From a virus, in the IMG/VR virus record IMGVR_UViG_3300044994_000102, positions 1-53,586 of that record: a stretch of 53,586 nucleotides of DNA; one strand, 5' to 3'. The notes under the pieces were generated by a model, which worked only from the letters and a program-made list of their open reading frames with translations, did not search any database and had not been told where the DNA came from. A program made the position numbers and the translations under genes. Positions 37,604-45,016 of the stretch are shown one piece after another; the first letter of the stretch is position 1; each line of letters begins with the position of its first letter.

Positions 37604-38593
37604 ATGTCGGACTTTAACCAACCCACCAACACGTCTACCTATTCGGGGATCTGGGCGATCGTGCGTGCCATGTTCGCGGCGCTCGCCAAGTGGGACTACA
37701 CCGGGGTCTCGAACGTCCCGTCGAGCGCCAAGCGGTACGACTCGAGCACGGGCAAGTTCCAGTCGTGGAACGGCTCGTCGTGGGTGGACATGAGCGTCCA
37801 CTTCGGGAACGCGGTCGGCATCGGCACCACAAGCCCGAACACCCGGCTCGAGGTCGCCAACGACACCGACGGCCAGACGGCTACCCGCACCCGGAACGGC
37901 AGCACGGGTACGTCCGCCACGGCGGTGCTCCAGCTCGGGAACAACGAGAACGCGGCCGCGGCTGGGATCACCCTGTACGGCACGAACAACACGTCCGGCG
38001 GGAACGCGGGCGGGCTGTCGATCGTGGTCGGCACCACCAAGGCGCTGGCGTTCGGCGTGGCCGGGGCCGAGAAGATGCGGCTCGACTCGAACGGTCGATT
38101 CCTCGTCGGGAAAACTGCGGTCGCCTCGGGCAACCCGGGCATCCACATGGACACGACGAGTGCCCACGTGCCGATCTCGATGAATAAGACGGCGAGCGGC
38201 AGCGTGAACGCCTTCATCTGCTCCCACAACGGAACGGCCGTCGGCGGCATCGACTTCAACAACACATCCACGTCGTTCCAGACCAGTTCCGATTACCGGC
38301 TCAAGGAGAACGTCGAGCCGCTCGCGGGCCCTTGGGTCCGGGAGCGGTTCCGCCAACTCAAGCCGAAGCGGTTCAATTTCATCGCCGACCCAGAAAAGAA
38401 AGTCGACGGGTTCATCGCTCATGAGGTGCAGGAGGTCGTCCCCAACGCCGTGTTCGGGGAGAAGGACGGGGAGCGGATGCAGTCCCTCGACCACTCGAAG
38501 CTGGTCCCGCTCCTCACCGCCGCGCTGTTGGAGGAGATGTCCCGGAACGACACCCTGGAGGCCCGTATCGCCGCCCTGGAGGCCAAGGCGTGA
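37604..38593 (+). CDS. Tail fibre with S74 intramolecular chaperone
   Basis: A 329-residue fibre protein. An N-terminal attachment region (SDFNQPTNTSTYSGIWAIVRAM) is followed by beta-helix-like repeats (VGIGTTSPNTRLEVAND) and a C-terminal S74 peptidase domain: SSDYRLKENVEPL with the cleavage pair Ser229-Asp230, FIAHEVQEVVPNAV and DHSKLVPLLTAALLEEM. The chaperone trimerises the fibre and then cuts itself off. AGGAGG precedes the ATG. Confidence 0.9.
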   Translation: MSDFNQPTNTSTYSGIWAIVRAMFAALAKWDYTGVSNVPSSAKRYDSSTGKFQSWNGSSWVDMSVHFGNAVGIGTTSPNTRLEVANDTDGQTATRTRNGSTGTSATAVLQLGNNENAAAAGITLYGTNNTSGGNAGGLSIVVGTTKALAFGVAGAEKMRLDSNGRFLVGKTAVASGNPGIHMDTTSAHVPISMNKTASGSVNAFICSHNGTAVGGIDFNNTSTSFQTSSDYRLKENVEPLAGPWVRERFRQLKPKRFNFIADPEKKVDGFIAHEVQEVVPNAVFGEKDGERMQSLDHSKLVPLLTAALLEEMSRNDTLEARIAALEAKA

Positions 38594-38874
38594 AGACCGT
38601 CCGCATCGCCATGAGCGGCCCGGGCGAGGTGGTCGACACCTGCCTCGACGCCTTCGTCCGGCTACACGGCTGGACGGACACCGTGGGGGGCGAGCCGAAC
38701 CCGGTGAGCCAGGCCGAGAAGGCCCGCCGGGTGCTGTTCGCCTACATCCTCGACTCGGTCAAGTTCTACCAGCGGCAGCAGGCGGAGGCGGCGGCCATCG
38801 CGGCGGCGCACGCGGCCGTGGAGCAGCTCGTGCCGCTCACCTCTCTCACGCTCGAAGTCGAGACTGGAGAGTAG
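38590..38874 (+). CDS. Hypothetical protein in fibre operon
   Basis: A 94-residue protein coupled to the fibre gene by ATGA: TVRIAMSGPGEVVDTCLDAFVRLHGW, SQAEKARRVLFAYILDSVKFYQRQQAEAAAIAAAHAAVEQL in pieces. The long Ala-rich helix may bind the fibre. It resembles small companion proteins of S74 fibres in other phages. Function unknown. Confidence 0.6.
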   Translation: MKTVRIAMSGPGEVVDTCLDAFVRLHGWTDTVGGEPNPVSQAEKARRVLFAYILDSVKFYQRQQAEAAAIAAAHAAVEQLVPLTSLTLEVETGE

Positions 38875-38918
38875 CCGGTAGCGCCCTGAGCCCGCCTGCG
38901 GCACACTGAACCCAGACT

Positions 38919-39269
38919 ATGGCGGCCGGTGTATACGATTTCACCATTGATAAGGGCGAGAAGTTCACCCGTACCCTCACGTGGCGCGATGAGAACGACA
39001 ACGCGATCAACCTGACCGGGTGGACCGCCCGGATGCAGATCCGGCGGACGCACTACGACGACCCTCCCCTCGTCGAGCTCACGACCGCGAACGGCCGGAT
39101 CGCCCTCGGCGGCACGGCCGGCACCATCACCCTGACTATCGCAGCGGACCTCACCACGGCGATCACCGTCTCGTCCGGCGTGTACGACCTGGAACTCGTG
39201 AACCCTTCCAGCGAACCCACCCGGCTGCTGAAGGGGACCATCACGTTCACACCCGAGGTGACCCGATGA
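38919..39269 (+). CDS. BppU-like baseplate/fibre accessory protein
   Basis: A 116-residue protein with the BppU N-terminal fold pattern: YDFTIDKGEKFTRTLTWRDENDNAINLTGWTARMQIR in pieces, TTANGRIALGGTAGTITLTIAAD, SGVYDLELVNPSSEPTRLLKGTITFTPEVT in pieces. Such proteins plug fibres into the baseplate. The stop overlaps the next ATG as ATGA. Confidence 0.75.
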   Translation: MAAGVYDFTIDKGEKFTRTLTWRDENDNAINLTGWTARMQIRRTHYDDPPLVELTTANGRIALGGTAGTITLTIAADLTTAITVSSGVYDLELVNPSSEPTRLLKGTITFTPEVTR

Positions 39270-39778
39270 CCACCACAGTCACCGTCACCGAGGTCGTTCA
39301 GTCCGTCACGGTCGAGGAGACCGATACCACGGTCGAAATCGTCGAGGAGACCGTTTCGGTCGTCACCGTTGGCACCCAAGGCCCGCAGGGGCCAGCCGGA
39401 CCGCAAGGGCCGAGCGGGGTGCAGACGGCCACCGGGACGGCGGGTGAAACGCTGTCGGCGCTCCGCATCGTCTACGCTGACCCGGCCACCGGAAAGGTGC
39501 GGTACGCGGACAAGGATTCCGTCTCGCACGCGGGGCGAGTTCTCGGCCTCACCCTCGGCGCGGCCGCGCTCGACGCCGACGTCTCGATCCAGACGCTCGG
39601 GCCGGTCGAGGACTCGGGGTGGAGTTGGAGCACCGGCAGCGACCCCACCCTGTTCGTGGGCGACAACGGCGCTCTGGTGCAAGGGACGCCCCCCGCCGGC
39701 TCGTTCGTGCTCCCGGTCGGGTTCGTCATGTCGGCGACCAAGGCGTTTATCCGGATCGGGACACCAGTTTTCAATTAG
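39266..39778 (+). CDS. Collagen-like fibre protein
   Basis: A 170-residue protein: a Thr/Val/Glu beta-like N-terminus (VTVTEVVQSVTVEETDTTVEIVEETVSVV in pieces), a short collagen-type GPQGPAGPQGPSG run, then a C-terminal domain with TAGETLSALRIVYADPATGKVRYAD and AGRVLGLTLGAAA, as in phage fibre-end domains. It likely trimerises through the collagen part. Confidence 0.75.
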   Translation: MTTTVTVTEVVQSVTVEETDTTVEIVEETVSVVTVGTQGPQGPAGPQGPSGVQTATGTAGETLSALRIVYADPATGKVRYADKDSVSHAGRVLGLTLGAAALDADVSIQTLGPVEDSGWSWSTGSDPTLFVGDNGALVQGTPPAGSFVLPVGFVMSATKAFIRIGTPVFN

Positions 39779-39787
39779 CGGAGGACT

Positions 39788-40294
39788 ATGGCGGATAAGT
39801 ACATCAAATTGAGCAACGGCCAACTGGCCGAACAGGAGGCGAAGGTATCGAGCGCCGGGGCGGGCGACGCGGGGAAGATCGTGGCGCTCGACGGAAGCGG
39901 GAGGCTTGACAATTCGGTGATGCCGGTCGGCATCGGTGCCGACACGGCCTCGATCGAGGCGTCGGAGAACCTCTCGGCGGGCGACTTCGTCAACCTCCAC
40001 GACTCGAGCGGCCCCAAGGTCCGGAAGGCGGACGCGTCGAACGGCCGCCGCGCCGACGGGTTCGTACTCGCCAGCGTCACGTCCGGGCAGAACGCGACCG
40101 TCTACTTCGAGGGGTCGAACACCGGGCTCTCCTCGCTCACGGTCGGGGCCACGTACTACCTCTCCGGGTCCTCGCCGGGCGCCGCGACGGCCACGGCGCC
40201 GTCCACGTCCGGGCACATCGTCCAGGAGCTCGGCCGGTCCCGAAGCGCGACCGCCATCTCGTTCGAACCGGGCCAGCCGATCACGCTGGCGTAG
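39788..40294 (+). CDS. Structural fibre-associated protein
   Basis: A 168-residue protein with a pattern common to small phage fibre proteins: GDAGKIVALDGSGRLDNSVMPVGIG, ASENLSAGDFVNLHD, VRKADASNGRRADGFVLASVTSGQNATVYFEG in pieces, TVGATYYLSGSSPG and VQELGRSRSATAISFEP. Shares the TAG-LSA-like layout with the preceding protein. GGAGG precedes the ATG. Confidence 0.7.
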   Translation: MADKYIKLSNGQLAEQEAKVSSAGAGDAGKIVALDGSGRLDNSVMPVGIGADTASIEASENLSAGDFVNLHDSSGPKVRKADASNGRRADGFVLASVTSGQNATVYFEGSNTGLSSLTVGATYYLSGSSPGAATATAPSTSGHIVQELGRSRSATAISFEPGQPITLA

Positions 40295-40297
40295 CCG

Positions 40298-40876
40298 ATG
40301 GCCGAGCGCAGGCCGCTGGTCCTGGTCAGCGGCGAGGTCAAAGAGCTGCCGGCCGGGGACACGCTACCCGGTGCGTCGGGTAAGGGGCGGGTGCACGTCA
40401 TCAAGGCGATGCCGCCGGCGACGGCGTACGCCACCTTCGACTCTCGCGCCGGGGGCTCGACGCCCGCGGAGTCCGTCGAGGTGATCGACTTCGACGCCTC
40501 ATCGACGGAGTACATGGACTTCCTCTGCCGGCTCGAGAACTACTCGGGCGGTGGTCTCACCTTCACTCTGCCCTGGAGCGCGACCTCGGCGACGTCGGGC
40601 GGGGTCCGGTGGGAGGTAGCGATTCGCCGCCTGGAGGACGACGCCGACGACGTCGACACGGCACACACCTACGACTTTAACGGGGTGACCGACACCGCGG
40701 CGTCCGCTTCCGGAGAAGTGGTCTACGCCACCGTCACCTTCGCCGACGGGGCCGACATGGACTCCTGGGCGGACGGCGAGCTCGCCATCGTCCGGGTTCG
40801 CCGGAAGCACGACCACGCCGGCGACGACATGACCGGCGACGCCGAGCTCTGGTGGATCCGCGGCCAGGAGACGTAG
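40298..40876 (+). CDS. Hypothetical virion-associated protein
   Basis: A 192-residue acidic, beta-rich protein: RPLVLVSGEVKELPAGD, TFDSRAGGSTPAESVEVIDFDASSTEYMDFLCRLENY in pieces, LTFTLPWSATSATSGGVRWEVAIRRLEDD, and a C-terminal IVRVRRKHDHAGDDMTGDAELWWIRG. The order suggests a tail or fibre surface protein. The N-terminal RPLVLVSG-V-ELPAGD form occurs in other phage structural ORFs. Confidence 0.65.
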   Translation: MAERRPLVLVSGEVKELPAGDTLPGASGKGRVHVIKAMPPATAYATFDSRAGGSTPAESVEVIDFDASSTEYMDFLCRLENYSGGGLTFTLPWSATSATSGGVRWEVAIRRLEDDADDVDTAHTYDFNGVTDTAASASGEVVYATVTFADGADMDSWADGELAIVRVRRKHDHAGDDMTGDAELWWIRGQET

Positions 40877-40878
40877 CC

Positions 40879-41514
40879 GTGGGCGCGCTTCTGGTATCCG
40901 CGTCGAGCCAGTACCTCGAGGTCGCCTCGGCCCTCGTGAGCGGCCCGCCGTTCTCGTTCGGGTGCTGGATCCGCCTCACGACGGTCGGCTCGGCGATGAC
41001 CGTGTTCGCGCTGGCGACGTCCGGAAGCGGCAACCACCACTTCAAGCTCGACGTGTCGGCCGCGAACACCATCCGCTTCCGCGCCCGGGACACGGGCAGT
41101 ACGGACGCCATCACGTCAGGCACGGTGTCGGCCTCCACCTGGTACTTCATCGGCTGCCGGGCGGTGGCGAACAACGATCGGTCGGTGTTCCTCGGGACTG
41201 CGAAGACGAACAGCACCGGCACACGGAACCCGACCGGGATGAACCGCACGTCGCTCGGCCGGAGCGCGGAGTCGAGCGGCACGGCGTACATGAATGGCAC
41301 CATCGCATACCCGGGCCTCTGGGACGTCGCCCTGTCCGACTCCGACTTCGCCCAGCTCGCGCGCGGCACGCACCCGCTCCGCGTCCGGCCGGATGGGCTG
41401 GTTGAGATGTGGCCGCTGCTCGGGGTCTCGCCCGAGATCGGCATCGTCGGCCGGAACGAGCTTTCGGTGACCGGGGCAACGAAGGGCGAGAACGTCCGCA
41501 TCTTCCTACCCTGA
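40879..41514 (+). CDS. LamG/concanavalin-like tail-associated lectin domain protein
   Basis: A 211-residue protein with a jelly-roll lectin pattern: QYLEVASALVSGPPFSFGCWIRL, AMTVFALATSGSGNHHFKLDVSAANTIRFRARD in pieces, WYFIGCRAVANNDRSVFLG, and the closing YMNGTIAYPGLWDVALSDSDFAQLARG. Such domains bind sugars on the host surface. Start GTG 40879 follows AGGAGACG. It ends the tail cluster. Confidence 0.72.
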   Translation: MGALLVSASSQYLEVASALVSGPPFSFGCWIRLTTVGSAMTVFALATSGSGNHHFKLDVSAANTIRFRARDTGSTDAITSGTVSASTWYFIGCRAVANNDRSVFLGTAKTNSTGTRNPTGMNRTSLGRSAESSGTAYMNGTIAYPGLWDVALSDSDFAQLARGTHPLRVRPDGLVEMWPLLGVSPEIGIVGRNELSVTGATKGENVRIFLP

Positions 41515-41568
41515 CGGCCGTCATTTCGCCCGGTGCGGCCCCGATCCGGCCGGTGGTAATCTGCGTGC

Positions 41569-41826
41569 ATGGGCGCCGGCATACCGATGGAACTCTTTCA
41601 GTGGGTCGTGGGCGGTATGTTCGGCCTGCTGGTTACCGTCGGCGGGTTCTTCTTCAAGCAGATCGCGACCCGCCTCGACGGCATCGAGCGCGACCTGTCC
41701 CGGCGGAACGAGCGCATCAGCGTAGTGGAGTCCCAGCTCGATAACTTCAACCGCCGACTCGACCGCATCGAGGTCAAGCTCGACTTAATCATCGAAAGCC
41801 GCTTTTCCGCAAAAAAACCCGACTGA
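41569..41826 (+). CDS. Small membrane protein with coiled coil (holin or inner spanin candidate)
   Basis: An 85-residue protein: one membrane span (FQWVVGGMFGLLVTVGGFFF) and a cytoplasmic or periplasmic coiled coil (ATRLDGIERDLSRRNERISVVESQLDNFNRRLDRIEVKLDLIIESRF in pieces). It lies just before the lysozyme. One span plus coiled coil fits an inner-membrane spanin or a class III holin. The start may be ATG 41587. Confidence 0.6.
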   Translation: MGAGIPMELFQWVVGGMFGLLVTVGGFFFKQIATRLDGIERDLSRRNERISVVESQLDNFNRRLDRIEVKLDLIIESRFSAKKPD

Positions 41827-41835
41827 CGGAGGCGC

Positions 41836-42330
41836 ATGGACTACCGCGAGAAGTACCAGAAAATGCTGATCCGCGATGAGGACTTGCGGCTGAAAGCTTA
41901 CAAGTGTCCTGCCGGGTACTGGACTCTCGGGGTCGGGCGGAACATCCAGGCCCGCGGCGTCACCGGCCTAAAGCTCTTGTACTACCGCACCGTCGGCATC
42001 ACCCGCGAGGAGGCGATGAAGTGGCTCGACGAGGACGTTGCCACCGCCGAACGGGACTGCTCTCACGTCTTCGGTGACGCCTTGTTCGACTCATGGTCCG
42101 AGAACCGGCGGCTCGGGTGGGTGAACTTCCTGTTCAACCTCGGGCGGGACCGGGCTTTGAGTTTTCGCAACACTCTCCAGGCCGCCCGCGAGCAGCGATG
42201 GGCTCGGGTCGAATTAGGACTGAAACAATCTCTCTGGTATCGCCAGGTGGGGCCGAAGCGCCCGAAACACGACAACCGCGCCGACCGCGTCATCGCCATG
42301 ATCTGTCACGAGGAGTTCCCGTATGGGTGA
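41836..42330 (+). CDS. T4-type lysozyme (GH24) endolysin
   Basis: A 164-residue glycoside hydrolase. Catalytic Glu15 lies in LIRDEDLRLKAYKC, and Thr30 in AGYWTLGVGRN; the position of the T4 Asp20 is Cys24. A Cys at this place is known to keep activity in T4 lysozyme. The rest (RRLGWVNFLFNLGRDRALSFRNTLQA in pieces, SLWYRQVGPKRPKHDNRADRVIAMI) matches GH24. It cuts peptidoglycan at lysis. No signal peptide, so it needs a holin. Confidence 0.9.
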   Translation: MDYREKYQKMLIRDEDLRLKAYKCPAGYWTLGVGRNIQARGVTGLKLLYYRTVGITREEAMKWLDEDVATAERDCSHVFGDALFDSWSENRRLGWVNFLFNLGRDRALSFRNTLQAAREQRWARVELGLKQSLWYRQVGPKRPKHDNRADRVIAMICHEEFPYG

Positions 42331-43156
42331 CCTCCTCCGCTGGTTCATCGTCGGCGTGGCGTGTGGGCTTGGTCTGCTCACCGGCATCGTATTGTCTCAG
42401 GAGAACAACTTCGGCGCGTCCTACATTGGGTTTTGTCACCGCCTGTGGCCGTGCCGGCAGTCGCTCGCGGTGTTCGAAGATGTCCCGGTGAAGCGGCTCG
42501 GGTTCCTGGCGCCGCCCACGTTCGGGAAGACCTGCCCCTGCTACAAGCGGTTCCAGAAACTCCCCGGCCCGAAGTTCGTGCGGGTGACACTGGCGAACGG
42601 GACGTGTTTCCCGGAGCGGGGGCGCGTGTGCGGCAAGGGCGAGCTGTTCGAGGGCGAGTCCATCGCCTCGGCGGATCGAAAACTCCGCCGTCGAAACCCC
42701 GGCCTGTTGCGCCGATATCGGCGGAACGCCCAGCGGGTGAGGGCCATCCTCGCCGGGCCTTCCGATACCATCGAGCGGCTGGCCCTATGCCTCGAATGCC
42801 CGGTGTCGGGGCCGGCCCGCAGGGCATTGCTCATTACGGCACGGGAGGTGTTTCCGGACGGCGTGTTCGTCGATTCGGTCCTGACCCAGAGGTGTCTGCC
42901 TGACCTCATCTGCGAGAAGCACGGGGCCGCCCCGAGGCTCTCGCCGCCGTGCATTGCCGACACGGACGGGGACGATTTCCTGAGCATCGACGTGGGCAAG
43001 TTCCGCAGCCTCACGGCGACGTGCGGTGCGGGGTTCTTATGGACCCGGCGCTTCAACCTGTTGGACGCCTCCGGTCGGTTCATCCCTCCCACCAAACGGA
43101 CCACGCGGCCCACGGCCGCGGACTTCACGGCGCTATGGTACTGGCTGCGCGACTAG
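42323..43156 (+). CDS. Membrane-anchored Cys-rich hypothetical protein
   Basis: A 277-residue protein with an N-terminal span (LLRWFIVGVACGLGLLTGIVLS) and an exported body with about a dozen Cys (CHRLWPCRQ, CPCYKRF, CFPERGRVCG, CLECPV, RCLPDLIC, ATCGAGF). This looks like a disulfide-rich envelope protein. The start overlaps the lysozyme end. It lies in the lysis cluster, so a role in lysis control or envelope disruption is possible. No family recognised. Confidence 0.6.
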   Translation: MGDLLRWFIVGVACGLGLLTGIVLSQENNFGASYIGFCHRLWPCRQSLAVFEDVPVKRLGFLAPPTFGKTCPCYKRFQKLPGPKFVRVTLANGTCFPERGRVCGKGELFEGESIASADRKLRRRNPGLLRRYRRNAQRVRAILAGPSDTIERLALCLECPVSGPARRALLITAREVFPDGVFVDSVLTQRCLPDLICEKHGAAPRLSPPCIADTDGDDFLSIDVGKFRSLTATCGAGFLWTRRFNLLDASGRFIPPTKRTTRPTAADFTALWYWLRD

Positions 43157-43329
43157 CGATCGTCGCGGCCCTGGCCCTCTCCGGCTGCTCCGTGCTGTCG
43201 GCTACGGCGTGGTCGGGCGACGCCCGGAAGTGCGAGCACGGCACGGAGCGGACGCACCCGAACGGGTACTGGGCGGTCCAGTGCCGTGACGGAAAAGGGG
43301 TGCTGCTGTGGGCGGTGTGGCAGTGGTAG
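43135..43329 (+). CDS. Lipoprotein, outer-spanin candidate
   Basis: A 64-residue lipoprotein: a hydrophobic signal (LAARLAIVAALALSGC) with lipobox Leu-Ser-Gly-Cys at residues 15-18, then a short mature part with Cys pairs and a Trp-rich end (GVLLWAVWQW). The ATG lies inside the end of the upstream gene, an arrangement like Rz1 genes. A small lipoprotein in the lysis cluster suggests an outer spanin. No ribosome-binding site; translational coupling is likely. Confidence 0.6.
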   Translation: MVLAARLAIVAALALSGCSVLSATAWSGDARKCEHGTERTHPNGYWAVQCRDGKGVLLWAVWQW

Positions 43330-43379
43330 ACTCGGGAGAAATGAGGCCAGGCTTTTACAACGTCCGCGCACGGAGGGTC

Positions 43380-43625
43380 ATGGAAGCAGAGAAGAAACCG
43401 GCAGTGAAATCGTGGAGCATCTGGGGGAGTGTGCTGCAGGTCATTCCGTTCATCTACCTGCTCGAGAAGGGGCTCGATTTGCCGAGCGGGGTCGTCGATC
43501 AACTCATCGCCAAGGGGAACGAGCTCTACATCGCCGGCGTGGCCTTCGTCGGACTCGTGCTCCAGGTCTGGGGCCGGCTCCGCGCGAACAGCCAGATCTC
43601 CGGCCTGTTCAAGGTCAAAGAGTAG
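43380..43625 (+). CDS. Two-span holin-like membrane protein
   Basis: An 81-residue protein with two hydrophobic spans (SIWGSVLQVIPFIYLL and LYIAGVAFVGLVLQVWG) and a short charged end (RLRANSQISGLFKVKE). The VLQVWGRLRAN end is common in small phage holin-like proteins. I chose ATG 43380 because CGGAGGGTC is right before it. A strong terminator follows 40 bases after the stop. Confidence 0.65.
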   Translation: MEAEKKPAVKSWSIWGSVLQVIPFIYLLEKGLDLPSGVVDQLIAKGNELYIAGVAFVGLVLQVWGRLRANSQISGLFKVKE

Positions 43626-43664
43626 CTTCAGGCCGCTTAAACCTAGAAAGAAATATCTCAACCA

Positions 43665-43689
43665 GAGCGGGCACCTAGCCCGCTTTTTT
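43665..43689 (+). terminator. Rho-independent terminator of the late operon
   Basis: AGCGGGC pairs with GCCCGCT around a five-base loop, followed by TTTTT. This is the clearest terminator in the window and closes the late structural and lysis operon. Confidence 0.85.
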
Positions 43690-43700
43690 ATTGCCCCGTC

Positions 43701-43722
43701 GAAAGTTGTTGAGCCATCTTTC
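43701..43722 (+). promoter_or_regulatory. TTGAC palindrome, copy 6 (divergent)
   Basis: GAAAGTTG, TTGAGC, CATCTTTC. The outer bases are swapped (G...C instead of C...G) so pairing is kept. It lies just after the late terminator and about 70 bases before the gene at 43793, reading toward it. Confidence 0.4.
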
Positions 43723-43792
43723 AATGTGTCCGAATCTTATCCCCTGAAACCGGTGAGCACTGAAGCGCACCGAACGAAATGTGGAGGGACCA

Positions 43793-44014
43793 ATGGGAAA
43801 TAGTGCGGAAGCGGCGAAGTACCGACTCAGGCGGCTCAGCCTGAGCGAGTGGAAGGACCGCGTCGACGAGATGCTCGCGTTCGGCGGCTACCGGATCGGG
43901 AACTTTCCCGACACGCCGTGGGAGAGCTACTACAACGCCGGGCTGTCCGCCGGCCGCGTGGCCGAGGTGATCATCGGCTGCGTGAAAGGCGCGGAGCGGA
44001 AGGGTTCGAAGTAA
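43793..44014 (+). CDS. Hypothetical 73-residue protein
   Basis: A small helical protein (AAKYRLRRLSLSEWKDRVDEMLAFGGYRIG, ESYYNAGLSAGRVAEVIIGCVKGAERKG in pieces). GGAGGGACCA precedes the ATG. It is the first gene after the late terminator and follows the sixth TTGAC palindrome, so it is probably transcribed separately from the late genes. Function unknown. Confidence 0.6.
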   Translation: MGNSAEAAKYRLRRLSLSEWKDRVDEMLAFGGYRIGNFPDTPWESYYNAGLSAGRVAEVIIGCVKGAERKGSK

Positions 44015-44046
44015 CGGTTAACGTCTAGAAAATGGCAAGGCAGGTT

Positions 44047-44241
44047 ATGAAACAGGAAGCAGGGTGGATCGTTTTCGGGTTGTTTCTCGGGCTGATCGCG
44101 TTCGCGACTACGGGGTGTTCGTTTCAGGTGGAGGTCGGGTACCACGGGCAGACCGGGAGGGACGACAGAACCCAGACGCAGCTCGTGAGGGGCAGTGACC
44201 GCGGCGCCGTTCGGCCGGTGAAGGACGACGAGCGGTACTGA
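44047..44241 (+). CDS. Small lipoprotein
   Basis: Encodes about 64 residues: a hydrophobic signal (GWIVFGLFLGLIAFATTGC) with lipobox Cys near residue 24, then a hydrophilic mature part (RDDRTQTQLVRGSDRGAVRPVKDDERY). The start may also be ATG 44032. A terminator follows at once. Expressed as a two-gene unit with the gene at 43793; a role at the host envelope, such as exclusion of other phages, is possible. Confidence 0.55.
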   Translation: MKQEAGWIVFGLFLGLIAFATTGCSFQVEVGYHGQTGRDDRTQTQLVRGSDRGAVRPVKDDERY

Positions 44242-44258
44242 TACAGGGGCGATATGGC

Positions 44259-44281
44259 GGCGGGCTTCGGCCCGCCTTTTT
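44259..44281 (+). terminator. Rho-independent terminator
   Basis: GGCGGGC, a TTCG loop, GCCCGCC and TTTTT. This canonical terminator follows the small lipoprotein gene. Confidence 0.85.
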
Positions 44282-44296
44282 CATGCGCGGAGGGAC

Positions 44297-45016
44297 ATGG
44301 ACATCAAGCGGAAAACGGTACGGGTGGATGCGGACGAGCCGAGGCGGCGATCGTTCGAGGTCAGGGTCGGGGTGGTGCTCTTCAAAGCCGCAATGATCTG
44401 CGCGTTCTGCCTCGCCATCTCGCGGGGGCTGGAGGCGATGTGGGCGGAACTTGTCACCAAGGTGGATGTGGCGAAGGCGGCCGTCATCGACAAGCTCACC
44501 GTCACCAAAGTCGTGACCGAGTACAAGGAGGTCGACGACGCGAGCCTCGGGGAGATCATCACCCGCATCGCGAAGGACCACGAGATCGACCCGCTCGTGC
44601 TCGCCGTCCTCGCCGAGAAAGAGAGCGCCGGCGGGAAGGCGTTGTACCGGTTCGAGCCCCGGAAGTTCTCGGAGCTGCTCAACTCGAAAAAGTACCGCGG
44701 GGTGTCCGAGAACGAGCTCCGCATGATCGCATCGAGCCACGGCGTGTTCCACGTGATGGGCTACAGCGCCCGGGACTACTGCGACCTGCACTGGTCCCAA
44801 CTCTACAACCCGTGGGTGGCCGCCCGGTGCGCGGCCGTGATCGTCGCCCGGCACTCCCGCGACACGGCGGACATCAAGGACCCGTCCGTCCGGGTGCGCG
44901 AGGTGTTCCGGCGCTTCAACGGGTCCGGCCCCGATGCCGAGAGGTACGCCGACGACGCCATGGCCCGGCTCGCGGCCATCCTCTACAAGCGGGTGGCGGC
45001 GCCGGCCCCGAAATGA
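44297..45016 (+). CDS. Membrane-anchored lytic transglycosylase-like protein
   Basis: A 239-residue protein with an N-terminal span (VVLFKAAMICAFCLAISRG, residues about 25-43) and an SLT-like domain: IITRIAKDHEIDPLVLAVLAEKESAGG in pieces, with candidate catalytic Glu107 or Glu109, ASSHGVFHVMGYSARDYCD and WVAARCAAVIVARH. It would open peptidoglycan locally, either during DNA entry or for transfer of the element by conjugation, since a relaxase module lies downstream. GGAGGGAC precedes the ATG. Confidence 0.7.
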   Translation: MDIKRKTVRVDADEPRRRSFEVRVGVVLFKAAMICAFCLAISRGLEAMWAELVTKVDVAKAAVIDKLTVTKVVTEYKEVDDASLGEIITRIAKDHEIDPLVLAVLAEKESAGGKALYRFEPRKFSELLNSKKYRGVSENELRMIASSHGVFHVMGYSARDYCDLHWSQLYNPWVAARCAAVIVARHSRDTADIKDPSVRVREVFRRFNGSGPDAERYADDAMARLAAILYKRVAAPAPK

